From Myxococcota bacterium (GTDB lineage: Bacteria; Myxococcota_A; UBA796; UBA9615; JAKLKC01): a stretch of 38,804 nt of DNA. The notes below the pieces were generated by a model, which saw only the letters and a list, made by a program, of their open reading frames with translations, was not told the origin of the DNA and ran no database searches. Position numbers and translations under genes: made by a program. The stretch covers positions 1-38,804 of the forward strand of contig JAKLKC010000059.1 in the NCBI GenBank assembly GCA_023150875.1, written 5' to 3'. Below, in pieces: positions 25,375 to 33,229 of this stretch (positions within the stretch are counted from its first letter, which is position 1; each line of letters begins with the position of its first letter).

Positions 25375-26833
25375 AGCGGATGGGCGTCGCCAGGTGGGTG
25401 GTCGTGGCCTCGCCCACTGCCAGCACCAGCTCGGGCGCGCCGAAGGCCGCGGTCCCGTCTCCCCGGAAGAGGTCCACCCGGGGATCGACCCAGGAGCCGG
25501 TGGCCCACCCCGCCAGGGCATCGGGCCAACCGTCGCCGTCCCAGTCGTGGAGCCGGGCGCCGCCGGTGCAGCACTGGTCCGCCCCCGACTCGACGGTGGG
25601 GTCGACGTCGAAGGAGGGCTGGGCGGCGGCGAGGGCCGGCCCGGTACCCAGGAGCACCCACGACTGCCCCGGATCGCCGTCGTCGTCCAGGCCGATCCAC
25701 AGGTCCAGCAACCCGTCGCCGTCCACGTCCCCCAGGTCGGCGCCGTTGGCGGGCTGGGAGAGCTGGCCGACCCGGACCGGGGCGGCGAAGGTCCCGTCCC
25801 CGTTGCCCCGGTGGACGTGGATCCCCGTGGACGCCGTCCCACCGCTGGAGTACTCGTAGGTCACGATGTCCGGGATCCCGTCGCCGTCCACGTCCCCGGC
25901 GCGGTAGGCCCCGCCCTGGTTGTAGCCGGTGTAGGCGGCGGCGGGGTCGAAGGTCCCGGACGCGGTGACGAAGCCCCCGTCTCCGAGGCCGTAGGCGGTG
26001 TGGCCGACCCGAGAGGCGTCCCAGCCGAAGAGGTCCACGTCCCCGTCGCCGTCCAGGTCCCCCCCGCCCACCACCGAGAAGGCCAGGGGGTCGACCTCGC
26101 GCTGCTCCCAGGATCCGCCGCACCCGTAGTCCAGGACGAAGCGCCGCCCCGAGGCGGTCCCGGCGGAGATCTCCAGGTGGGCGTCCCCGTCCAGGTCGGC
26201 GACGACGATCCCCCCGTAGGACTCCCCCAGGTCGTCCCCCACGACCATCGGGGGATCGAAGGTGCCGTCACCCCGGCTCGCGTGGACCTCCAGCGCGAGC
26301 CCACCCGAGGCGGGCTGCACGAAGAAGTCACCGTCCCAACCGGTGATCGCGCACTCCGCGACGGCGACGTTCAGCAGGGCGACGGGGTGGACGGGATCGT
26401 CGCTGTGGAAGGCCAGGACGGCGGCGTCGGGCTCGACGTCTCCGGGGGCGTAGTGGATGGCCAGGGCGCCCCGCTCCCCCGGCGCCAGGACGAGGGGGAG
26501 GACGAAGTCCAGGTCCAGGTACATCTCGGCGCTGCTCCCCGCCTCCCACTCCACCGCCGTCACCGTGAGGGGGGCCTGCCCGGTGCTGACCACCTCGGCG
26601 CCCAGGGACGCGCTGTGCCCCGGGGCGAGGTAGTCGAACTGGAGGAAGTCCGGGGAGAGCGCGATCGCCGGCTCCTCGGGATCCTCCACGACGGTGTCGT
26701 CGTCGGGGGGAGGCGTGGTGTCGTCGTCCGGGATCGGCACCGAGTCGTCGTCGGACAGGAGGTCGTAGTCGCTGCACCCGCCGACGAGGGCGGCGGGAAG
26801 CAGGGCGACGAGGGCGAGCGCGGGGGATCGCAT
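25373..26833 (-). CDS. FG-GAP/VCBS-repeat lipoprotein
   Basis: A 486-residue lipoprotein from the ATG at 26833 (GAGG 8 nt upstream) with lipobox V-G-G-C20. A short Asp/Pro linker follows (SDDDSVPIPDDDTTPPPDDDT), then an Ig-like choice-of-anchor-D domain (about 50-150; HSDDPVHPVALLNVAV marks its end). The remainder carries FG-GAP/VCBS calcium-loop repeats: VADLDGDAHLEI, GGDLDGDGDVDLFG, AGDVDGDGIPDIV, LGDVDGDGLLDLWIG and HDWDGDGWPDALAG. These form a seven-bladed integrin-alpha-like propeller. C-C-T-G-G near the end is an unusual vicinal cysteine pair. It is likely exposed at the surface and Ca-dependent. A -10-like TACTTT lies at 26858-26863 on this strand. Confidence 0.88.
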   Translation of the reverse strand: MRSPALALVALLPAALVGGCSDYDLLSDDDSVPIPDDDTTPPPDDDTVVEDPEEPAIALSPDFLQFDYLAPGHSASLGAEVVSTGQAPLTVTAVEWEAGSSAEMYLDLDFVLPLVLAPGERGALAIHYAPGDVEPDAAVLAFHSDDPVHPVALLNVAVAECAITGWDGDFFVQPASGGLALEVHASRGDGTFDPPMVVGDDLGESYGGIVVADLDGDAHLEISAGTASGRRFVLDYGCGGSWEQREVDPLAFSVVGGGDLDGDGDVDLFGWDASRVGHTAYGLGDGGFVTASGTFDPAAAYTGYNQGGAYRAGDVDGDGIPDIVTYEYSSGGTASTGIHVHRGNGDGTFAAPVRVGQLSQPANGADLGDVDGDGLLDLWIGLDDDGDPGQSWVLLGTGPALAAAQPSFDVDPTVESGADQCCTGGARLHDWDGDGWPDALAGWATGSWVDPRVDLFRGDGTAAFGAPELVLAVGEATTTHLATPIR

Positions 26834-26904
26834 GGGAGCGCCTCCTCGGTCCTGCCCAAAGTAGCAGGTTCCGGGGTGCGGCGGCTCGTGATCCCTGGAT
26901 TCCG

Positions 26905-28437
26905 CTACAGCGCCGAGGAGATCCGCTGGACCTCGCCGAGGCCCAGGGCGGAGAGGGCGGCGGCGACGTCGATCTCCTTGGGCTGGCCGTCCTCGCCCGG
27001 GGCGGTGACCTTCCCGGGCCCCGCGACCACGATCACGAGGTTGTCGGGGGAGAGCTGGGACGCCGCCGCCGCCTGCACCTGCTCGGGGGTCAGGGCGCGG
27101 ACCTGCTGGAGGTAGGTTCGCCAGGCGTCGTCGGGGAGGCGGAAGGTGGGGAGGGTGGCGAAGAAGCCCGCGGCGCCGGAGTTGGTCTCGAACACGCCGG
27201 CGATGTCTCCCCGGAGGGAGTCCTTGGCGAGCTGGAGCTCCGCGGTCGAGGGGGTGGCCTGCCGCATCTCGCGGATCTCCTTCAGGATCTCCGCGACCGC
27301 CGGCGCCGTGGCGTCGGCCTGGACCGAGGTGCTGCCCCGGAACATCCCCAGGGCCGTGCCGTCGGCCAGCCCGGCGTAGGCGCCGTAGGACCAGCCGTGC
27401 TCCTCCCGGAGGTTCATGTTGATCCGCGAGGAGAACATGCCCCCCAGCAGCGCCAGCATCGCCTTGGTGGCGGCGTAGTCGGGGGAGCTCCGGGGGATGG
27501 AGAGGTGCCCGAAGGCGATCACCGACTGCACCGAGCCCGGCTGCTCCACGAAGAGCAGCTTCACCTTCGGAGGGTTCGAGACCGCCGGGAGCACCGGCCT
27601 CTTGTCCTTCCTGGCCTTCCACTTCCCGAAGCGGGCCTCCAGCAGGGCCTGGGCGCGGGCCTGGTCGACGTTCCCGGCGACCACCAGGGCGGCGTTGCCG
27701 GCGTGCCACCAGCTCTTGTAGAAGTCCTGCACGTCCTTCCGCGTGATGGAACGGACGGACTCCCGAGTGCCGATATCGAGGTATCCGTAAGGGTGGGCGT
27801 CACCGAAGGCGGCGCGGGCGAAGGCGGCGCGGGCGACCTGGGGCGGGTCGGAGGCGCGGCGGGCCAGCTCGGTCAGGACGTCGTTCTTGACCCGGTCGAG
27901 GTCCGCCTGCTGGAAGGCCGGGTTGGAGGCGACGTCGGCCAGCAGGTCCAGGGACGGCTCCAGGGCGTCGGTGAGGGCGTCCAGGGTGACGTAGGAGGCC
28001 TCGTCGGTGGTGCCCACCGACAGGTTCGCACCCAGGGACTCGGCGTCCTCGGCGATCTGGAGGGCCGGGCGGGTGCGGGTGCCCTCGTCCAGCATCGCCG
28101 CCACCAGGTGGGCCAGCCCCGCCTTCCCCGCGGGGTTCACGTCCCGGGAGGCCGCGATGCGGAGCTGCACCGAGACCAGGGGCAGGTCGGGGCGCTGCAC
28201 CAGGTAGACGGGGATCCCGTTGCTCAGGGTGAAGCGGACGGGGGTGGGGACCTCCCAGCCCGTGTCGGCGCCCGGGCCGGGGGGAGTGGACCGCCAGGCC
28301 AGGAGATCGGCGTCGCCCGCGGGAGCGGCGACCGCGGCGGGGTTCGCGGCGGCCGCGGGGGGAGTGTCGGCGGAGGCGGCGGGGGCCACCAGCGCGGCGA
28401 TCAGCGCCAGGGGGGCGGTGCGGAGGAGGGCGTTCAC
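26905..28437 (-). CDS. M16 peptidase family protein, subunit lacking the zinc site
   Basis: A 510-residue periplasmic M16 protein. The start is a GTG (AGGAG 5 nt upstream) overlapping the preceding stop by 4 nt. The first 23 residues form a signal peptide, followed by an Ala/Pro-rich spacer. The position of the zinc motif H-x-x-E-H reads H110-L-V-A-A, so the Glu and second His are replaced and zinc cannot bind in the usual way. The second-half motif L-R-E-E-H-G-W-S-Y, corresponding to the substrate-gripping Arg/Tyr pair, is present. It should pair with the active subunit encoded just upstream in a heterodimeric protease, as known for mitochondrial processing peptidase and some bacterial M16 pairs. 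Targets are unknown. Confidence 0.9.
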   Translation of the reverse strand: MNALLRTAPLALIAALVAPAASADTPPAAAANPAAVAAPAGDADLLAWRSTPPGPGADTGWEVPTPVRFTLSNGIPVYLVQRPDLPLVSVQLRIAASRDVNPAGKAGLAHLVAAMLDEGTRTRPALQIAEDAESLGANLSVGTTDEASYVTLDALTDALEPSLDLLADVASNPAFQQADLDRVKNDVLTELARRASDPPQVARAAFARAAFGDAHPYGYLDIGTRESVRSITRKDVQDFYKSWWHAGNAALVVAGNVDQARAQALLEARFGKWKARKDKRPVLPAVSNPPKVKLLFVEQPGSVQSVIAFGHLSIPRSSPDYAATKAMLALLGGMFSSRINMNLREEHGWSYGAYAGLADGTALGMFRGSTSVQADATAPAVAEILKEIREMRQATPSTAELQLAKDSLRGDIAGVFETNSGAAGFFATLPTFRLPDDAWRTYLQQVRALTPEQVQAAAASQLSPDNLVIVVAGPGKVTAPGEDGQPKEIDVAAALSALGLGEVQRISSAL

Positions 28438-29825
28438 TGGGGCTCCTGGCCGGCGGCGGCGGGCGCGGCGGCTTCGGTCTTCGCGGCGGGGACGCAGTGG
28501 ACGACGACCCGGGAGTCGCGGCCGAGCTGGGCGGCCATGACCTCCTTGATCATCTGGGGCGTGGCCGCGCGGAACCGCTCCAGGTCCTTCTGGAGGTAGT
28601 CCGGATCGTCCAGGTAGTGGTTGTACTCGTTGAGGATGTCGGCCTTGCCGCCGAAGCCCCCGAGGCGCTCCAGGCCCCGGAGCAGATCGGCCTTGATGGC
28701 GAGCAGGGCGCGGTCGACCTCGGCCTGGGTGGGGCCGGTGGTCTGGAGCTCCTCCAGGACCCGGATCGCCTCCTTCTCCAGGACCGCGGGGTCCTGGCCG
28801 GGCTTGCCCAGCACCTCCACGTAGAAGACGGACCCCTTGATCAGGGGGTACTGGGCGGCGGAGACCGACTGGGCGATCTTCTTGTCGTAGACCAGCGACT
28901 TGTATAGGCGGCTGGTCTTTCCCTGCCCGAGCACCCGGGCGCCCAGGGACAGATCGGCGTCTCCCGGGCGGTAGGCCGGGGAGGTGATCCACGCCAGGGT
29001 GACCTTGGGCAGCTCCACCTCGTCCTCGACGACGGCCCGCCGCTCCGACCGGATCGGTTCCGTGGCCACCTTCGCGCGCTGGATCTCCTCGCCCCGGGGG
29101 ATGTCGCCGAAGTACTTCTGGACCTGGGCCTTGACCGCCCCGGGGTCGAAGTCCCCGACGATGGCCAGGGAGGCGTTGTTGGGCGCGTAGAACTGGCGGA
29201 AGAAGCCCTTCACGTCGTCCAGGGTGGCGGCCTCGAGGTCCTGGTGGGTGCCGATGACGTACCCGTAGTAGGGGTGCGGAGCGGGGAAGAGGAGCTGGAA
29301 GAGCTTCTCGTCGGCGGGGCCGTAGGGGACGTTCTCGACCGACTGCTGGCGCTCCTTGCGGACGACGGCCTTCTGGTTGTCGAGCCGCTCCTGGCCGAGG
29401 GTGTCCAGCAGCCAGCCCATCCGGTCGCTCTCGAGCCACAGGGCGAGGTCGAGCTGGTTCGAGGGGACGGTCTCGAAGTAGTTGGTGCGGTCGAAGTCGG
29501 TGGTGCCGTTGACCAGGGTGGCGCCGGCACCCTCGAGGTGGCGGAAGAAGGTGTCCTCCTCCACGTTCCGCGAGCCCTGGAACATGATGTGCTCGAAGAG
29601 GTGCGCGAACCCGCTGCGGCCCGGCGACTCGTCGACGGCGCCGACGTGGTACCAGAGGTTGACGGCGACCAGCGGCAGGCGCTTGTCGACGGAGAGGAAG
29701 ACCTCGAGGCCGTTGTCGAGGGTGAAGGTCTCGAAGGGGAGGGTCGGGTCGTCGGCGGCGCGCGCGGGGGAGGCGGCGGCGCCGAGGAGGGCCCCGGCGA
29801 GGAGGACGGAGAGGAGCTTCTTCAT
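28434..29825 (-). CDS. M16 zinc metallopeptidase, catalytic subunit
   Basis: A 463-residue exported protease. The signal peptide (KKLLSVLLAGALLGAAASPARA) is clear. The inverted zinc motif is intact: H75-L-F-E78-H79, with the third zinc ligand most likely Glu158 in AVVRKERQQ. Conserved neighbours such as LWYHVGAVDESPGRSGFAH and GTTDFDRTNYFETVP are typical of M16B peptidases. The second domain lacks a clear Arg/Tyr pair motif, which the partner gene supplies. It precedes that partner with a 4-nt stop/start overlap, so the two are made together. There is no Shine-Dalgarno sequence; the promoter at 29834-29862 ends 8 nt before the ATG, suggesting a leaderless message. Confidence 0.93.
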   Translation of the reverse strand: MKKLLSVLLAGALLGAAASPARAADDPTLPFETFTLDNGLEVFLSVDKRLPLVAVNLWYHVGAVDESPGRSGFAHLFEHIMFQGSRNVEEDTFFRHLEGAGATLVNGTTDFDRTNYFETVPSNQLDLALWLESDRMGWLLDTLGQERLDNQKAVVRKERQQSVENVPYGPADEKLFQLLFPAPHPYYGYVIGTHQDLEAATLDDVKGFFRQFYAPNNASLAIVGDFDPGAVKAQVQKYFGDIPRGEEIQRAKVATEPIRSERRAVVEDEVELPKVTLAWITSPAYRPGDADLSLGARVLGQGKTSRLYKSLVYDKKIAQSVSAAQYPLIKGSVFYVEVLGKPGQDPAVLEKEAIRVLEELQTTGPTQAEVDRALLAIKADLLRGLERLGGFGGKADILNEYNHYLDDPDYLQKDLERFRAATPQMIKEVMAAQLGRDSRVVVHCVPAAKTEAAAPAAAGQEPQ

Positions 29826-29833
29826 GGCGGCGT

Positions 29834-29862
29834 AGAGTACCCACGTCCCGCGCGTGTGGGAA
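29834..29862 (-). promoter_or_regulatory. Putative promoter of the M16 protease operon
   Basis: On the minus strand TTCCCA (29857-29862) and TACTCT (29834-29839) are 17 bp apart. The -10 box ends 8 nt before the ATG at 29825, so the mRNA would start at or just before the start codon. Confidence 0.45.
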
Positions 29863-29933
29863 GCCCACCCGGGCCCCGTCGCGCGGGAACGGCATGCAAC
29901 CCCCAGCCGGCGGAGCGTGTTCCCTCCCCGCCC

Positions 29934-29963
29934 CGGGTGTCAGGCACCAACACTTTTACATTT
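29934..29963 (+). repeat. Dispersed REP-like repeat, copy 3
   Basis: Identical in all 30 positions to copies 1, 2 and 4. It lies in the distal unit of the 109-bp tandem duplication. Confidence 0.85.
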
Positions 29964-30042
29964 CCGCGGCAGACGGCTTCGGCGGGCCTGGTGGGCCGGT
30001 GGGGGCACTCGAGGGGCGCCTACCGGAGCCCGCCGATACCCC

Positions 30043-30072
30043 CGGGTGTCAGGCACCAACACTTTTACATTT
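30043..30072 (+). repeat. Dispersed REP-like repeat, copy 4
   Basis: Identical to the other copies. It lies 58 nt downstream of the stop codon of the minus-strand gene 30130-30483, in the same orientation relative to that gene as copy 2 is to its host gene. Confidence 0.85.
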
Positions 30073-30129
30073 CCGCGGCAGACGGCTTCGGCGGGCCTGG
30101 TGGGGCGGGTGGGGGCACTCGAGGGGCGC

Positions 30130-30483
30130 CTACCGGAGCCCGCCGATGGCGCAGCCGCGGAAGATGCGCCCGCACTTCAGGGCGCAGAGCCCCGGATCCC
30201 CCGCCGGCTGGCCAGAGAGGCCGGCGACGCCCGCGGCGCAGCGGGCCATGCACTCCTGCCGCAGGTACTGGCACTGGCGCTCGCGGACCTGGAAGCCCTC
30301 GGGGCCGAGTCGTTGCCGGTAGCCGGGACCATAGAAGTAGTTGCCCGGCGTCAGGGTTCCCGGGTCCACGATGCCGTACGGGTCCGGTGTCTGGGCCGAC
30401 GCCCCACCGGGCGCCCAGGCCACGGCCAGGGCGAGGACCGCCGCGACGGAGCCCACCCTTCCCAACCAACGCACACCCCTCAT
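30130..30483 (-). CDS. Small secreted protein with mirror-image cysteine pattern
   Basis: A 117-residue protein with GGAGG 8 nt before the ATG. A signal peptide covers about residues 1-31 (VAAVLALAVAWAPGGASAQ). The mature part has six cysteines in two groups. The first, QCQYLRQECMARC, is C-x6-C-x3-C; the second, LCALKCGRIFRGC, is C-x3-C-x6-C. They are joined by a Gly-rich loop. Two helices stapled by three disulfides would fit. I do not recognise the family. The last codons and stop fall inside the duplicated 109-bp unit. Role unknown; possibly a stable periplasmic or extracellular factor. Confidence 0.75.
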   Translation of the reverse strand: MRGVRWLGRVGSVAAVLALAVAWAPGGASAQTPDPYGIVDPGTLTPGNYFYGPGYRQRLGPEGFQVRERQCQYLRQECMARCAAGVAGLSGQPAGDPGLCALKCGRIFRGCAIGGLR

Positions 30484-30579
30484 GTCCGGATCCTCCCGGA
30501 GCCCTTCGTGGACTCCCGGGGCGTGGGGGAGCAGGAGGCGTGCCGGCGGGTTCCCCCGGGCGGGGGCCCTCCGGGGAGC

Positions 30580-30594
30580 GACCCCTGCGGGGTC
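30580..30594 (-). terminator. GC hairpin over the stop codon of the lamin-tail gene
   Basis: GACCCC and GGGGTC pair perfectly around a TGC loop, and the stem includes part of the TGA stop (30593-30595) of the minus-strand gene. There is no T-run. Confidence 0.4.
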
Positions 30595-31615
30595 AGGGGC
30601 AGTCGTCGTTGGGCTCGCCGGGGCTTCCCATGTCGCCGCAGCCCATGTCCGCCGACGAGAGGCACCACGAGGCGCCGGAGTCGTTGCTGCCGGCGTCCAG
30701 CAGGCCGGGGTCCAGGCTCGCCGACCGCCCCGAGGAGATGGGGAAGGTGGCGGCGTCGTACTCCACGGCGTCGATGACCACGCCGTCGGCCCGGATCAGG
30801 CCGATCTCGTCGCCCGGGTTGGCGAGGGGGAGCTGGCCCCCATAGACGAAGTCCAGGGCCACGCACCCGTTGACCTCCTCGTCCCCGTTGCGGCCGAGGA
30901 CCACGTACTCCCCCGGGAACACGACGACGTTGGCGTCCACGAAGAAGCTGTCCACGTCCAGGTCCGCGACCTCGAAACCGAAGAGGTCGTAGGGCTCGGA
31001 GCCGGCGTTGTAGACCTCGAACCACTCCCCGTCGATGTCGGCGGCGTTGCCCGGGTTCACCATCATCTCGCTGATCACCAGGTCGCCGACGCTGGGAGTG
31101 CCGAGGCAGGCGGGATCCGCCCCGTCGCAGTCCTGGTCGACCCCGTCCTCGCAGGTCTCGGGCGCCCCCGGGTACGCCCCCGGATCCGCGTCGTCGCAGT
31201 CGCCCTCCCCCACCGACGCGCCGTCGTCGTCGAGGTCCGGGTCCACCCGCAGGCGCCTCGTGGCCGAGAACGTGGTGGTGCCGGCCTCGTCGCGCCCCTG
31301 CACCTTCCAGAAGACGCCGGAGGCCCAGTCCGTGGCGACGTGGTTGTCCCAGTTCTCCTCCTGCATGGAGTACTGGGGGGACGCCCGCCACGAGCTCAGG
31401 GTGCGATCGGTGGCGAAGTCCGGCGCGGGGGACAGCCACACCCGGTAGCTGGAGCAGCCCACCCCGCCCCAGGTGAAGGTCGGCGCGTCCACCTGGACGG
31501 CACCCGCGGCCGGCGTGACGAGGTTGATGGTGCAGGCCGCCCGGGCGTCGGGCGCGGCGGCGGCGAGGGCGGCGACCCCCAGCCAGGTGGAAGCGAGCAG
31601 GACGCGGGCGGCCAT
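30593..31615 (-). CDS. Secreted lamin-tail-domain protein with one MopE motif
   Basis: A 340-residue protein; GGAGG lies 4 nt before the ATG at 31615. It has a cleavable signal peptide (ALAAAAPDARA) with no lipobox; the first mature Cys follows two residues later (A-A-C). A fibronectin/Ig-like region (about 30-125; PAAGAVQVDAPTFTWGGVGCSSYRVW is its first strands) leads to a MopE motif (GEGDCDDADPGAYPGAPETCEDGVDQDCDG) and one lamin-tail domain (from SVGDLVISEMMVNPG). That domain keeps EWFEVYNAG and the end motif WC...GSPGEPNDDC. It is related to the tandem pair at 2-5111 but has neither an Asp stalk nor a visible anchor, so it may be released or bound to another surface protein. Confidence 0.85.
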   Translation of the reverse strand: MAARVLLASTWLGVAALAAAAPDARAACTINLVTPAAGAVQVDAPTFTWGGVGCSSYRVWLSPAPDFATDRTLSSWRASPQYSMQEENWDNHVATDWASGVFWKVQGRDEAGTTTFSATRRLRVDPDLDDDGASVGEGDCDDADPGAYPGAPETCEDGVDQDCDGADPACLGTPSVGDLVISEMMVNPGNAADIDGEWFEVYNAGSEPYDLFGFEVADLDVDSFFVDANVVVFPGEYVVLGRNGDEEVNGCVALDFVYGGQLPLANPGDEIGLIRADGVVIDAVEYDAATFPISSGRSASLDPGLLDAGSNDSGASWCLSSADMGCGDMGSPGEPNDDCP

Positions 31616-31682
31616 GGATCCTCCGGTCCCCTCCCCGGGCCGGCTCCTCCGGGATGCGGCGGGACCAGGGGGCGGGCGGGGC

Positions 31683-31711
31683 TGTATACCGCCGGGGGAA
31701 GGGCGGGGCAA
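31683..31711 (-). promoter_or_regulatory. Promoter of the lamin-tail gene
   Basis: On the minus strand TTGCCC (31706-31711), 17 bp, then TATACA (31683-31688). The -10 box lies about 67 nt upstream of the ATG at 31615. Confidence 0.55.
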
Positions 31712-31937
31712 GCGCGTTCCGCGGCGGGCGGCGGTCCCGCCCCGCGGTCCTCGCCGCTCAACTCCTCCCGCGCCGACGCCGATGAGGGGGCGCGGCGCTG
31801 GGGGCGTCCGCCGGCCCCTCGCCGCGGGAGGGACGGGCTGGCGCGGTCCCCCTCGGCGGTGTGCCGCGGTTCTACGGTCACGGGGCCTTCGCCGCCGTGG
31901 GGCGCCGGGGGCGCCGGGGCGGTCCGGGAGCGGGTGC

Positions 31938-31967
31938 TTGACAGTCTTCCTCCGCGGTCGATACCCT
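31938..31967 (+). promoter_or_regulatory. Promoter of the polysaccharide operon
   Basis: A perfect TTGACA (31938-31943), 18 bp, then TACCCT (31962-31967); GATACC with a 16-bp spacer is the alternative -10. The 5' leader to the ATG at 32090 would be about 115 nt, long enough to hold regulation, but I see no riboswitch. Confidence 0.6.
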
Positions 31968-32089
31968 CCGGGCCTCGGGTGCGCCGCCGGTCCCTCGGGC
32001 TCCCCGCCCGGCCGGCCCGCCCGGGGAAGGGCGAGGGTGCGCGCGACGTCCCCCGGGGCGTGGAGTGGCCGCTCCCCGAAAGGGGATCG

Positions 32090-33229
32090 ATGAGGATCCT
32101 GCTGGTCTTCGGCACGCGGCCGGAGGCGATCAAGATGGCCCCGGTGGTGCTGGCGCTGCGGGACCGGCCGGACCGCTTCGAGACCCGGATCTGCGTCACC
32201 GCCCAGCACCGGGGGATGCTGGACGAGGTCCTGTCCCTGTTCCGGATCGTGCCGGATCGGGACCTGGACATCATGCGCCCCGGCCAGGACCTCTTCGAGG
32301 TCACCACCCGGGCGATGCTGGGCCTGCGGGACGTCCTGGGCGACCTCGCCCCGGACCTCGTCCTCGTCCACGGCGACACCTCCACCTCCCTCGCCGCCGC
32401 TCTCTCGGCGTTCTACCTGCGGATCCCCGTCGGCCACGTCGAGGCGGGCCTCCGCACCTGGGACGTGTCGTCGCCCTTCCCCGAGGAGGCGAACCGGCAG
32501 ATCACCGGGCGGCTGGCCCGCTGGCACTTCGTCCCCACCGAAGGCAACCGCGCGAACCTGCTCCGGGAGGGGGTCCCGGAGGACCGCGTCCTCGTCACCG
32601 GCAACACCGTCATCGACGCGCTGCACCGGGTGGTCCACCGCCTCCGCACCGATCCGCCGCTCCGAGAGGCCGTCGCCCGCGACCTCACCGCCGCCGGCTA
32701 CGCGCCGTCGGGCCGGCGCTGCGTCCTCGTCACCGCCCACCGACGCGAGAACTTCGGCGACGGGATGCTGGGGATCTGCCGCTCCCTCCGCGCCCTCGCC
32801 GAGGTCCACCCCGAGGTGGACCTGGTCTACCCCGTCCACCCGAACCCCAACGTGGAGGGCCCGGTGCGGCGGGAGCTGGCGGGGATCCCCAACGTCTTCC
32901 TGCTGCCCCCCGTCCGGTACGACGCCATGGCCTTCCTGATGGACGCCGCCCACCTGATCCTCAGCGACAGCGGCGGCCTGCAGGAGGAGGGGCCGGCCCT
33001 GGGCAAGCCGGTGCTGGTGCTGAGGCGGAACACCGAGAGACCCGAGGCGGTGGAGGCGGGCACGGTGAGGCTGGTGGGCACGGAACCGGACGTCGTCGTC
33101 CCCGCGGCCCGCTCCCTGCTCACGGACCCCGAGGCGCACGCGCGCATGGCGCGGGCGTCGAACCCCTACGGTGACGGCCGCGCCGCGGACCGCATCGCCG
33201 AATTCCTGATGGAGCGCCGAGAGACATGA
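32090..33229 (+). CDS. wecB: UDP-N-acetylglucosamine 2-epimerase (non-hydrolysing)
   Basis: A 379-residue enzyme that interconverts UDP-GlcNAc and UDP-ManNAc for surface polysaccharide synthesis. The N-terminal FGTRPEAIKM motif is diagnostic. Residues matching the E. coli active site are Asp96 (HGDTSTS), Glu118 (HVEAGLRT), Glu132 (FPEEANR) and His217 (TAHRRENFG); SDSGGLQEEGP and the R-x-x-T-E-R-P-E motif complete the family pattern. The length is normal. AGGGGA lies 4 nt before the ATG. The stop overlaps the next gene by 4 nt (ATGA). No UDP-ManNAc dehydrogenase (wecC) follows, so ManNAc itself or a further epimerised sugar may be used. Confidence 0.96.
   Translation: MRILLVFGTRPEAIKMAPVVLALRDRPDRFETRICVTAQHRGMLDEVLSLFRIVPDRDLDIMRPGQDLFEVTTRAMLGLRDVLGDLAPDLVLVHGDTSTSLAAALSAFYLRIPVGHVEAGLRTWDVSSPFPEEANRQITGRLARWHFVPTEGNRANLLREGVPEDRVLVTGNTVIDALHRVVHRLRTDPPLREAVARDLTAAGYAPSGRRCVLVTAHRRENFGDGMLGICRSLRALAEVHPEVDLVYPVHPNPNVEGPVRRELAGIPNVFLLPPVRYDAMAFLMDAAHLILSDSGGLQEEGPALGKPVLVLRRNTERPEAVEAGTVRLVGTEPDVVVPAARSLLTDPEAHARMARASNPYGDGRAADRIAEFLMERRET

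Larger units (their letters stand above)
29931..30147 (+). repeat. 109-bp tandem duplication, two units
   Basis: Two nearly identical units (about 109 nt, one indel near 29992-30000 versus 30102-30110) each contain a REP-like repeat, a GC-rich segment and the 3' end of the minus-strand gene 30130-30483 (last codons plus TAG). The unit nearer the gene (30040-30147) is probably the original; the distal one (29931-30037) carries only a gene-end fragment. The 304-nt gap between the genes (29826-30129) holds nothing else I can identify besides the promoter at 29834. Confidence 0.88.
31616..32089. other. Divergent intergenic region with two promoters
   Basis: This 474-nt gap separates the divergent lamin-tail and polysaccharide genes. 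It contains the two promoters listed separately and GC-rich sequence with no supported gene. The segment 31712-31937 shows nothing I can identify. Confidence 0.6.

Noticed and set aside
25394-27115. Plus-strand open frame of 573 codons opposite the FG-GAP lipoprotein
   Set aside because: Composition is typical of an antisense shadow (Val/Pro/Gly/His). The minus strand encodes recognisable calcium-loop repeats and a lipoprotein signal.
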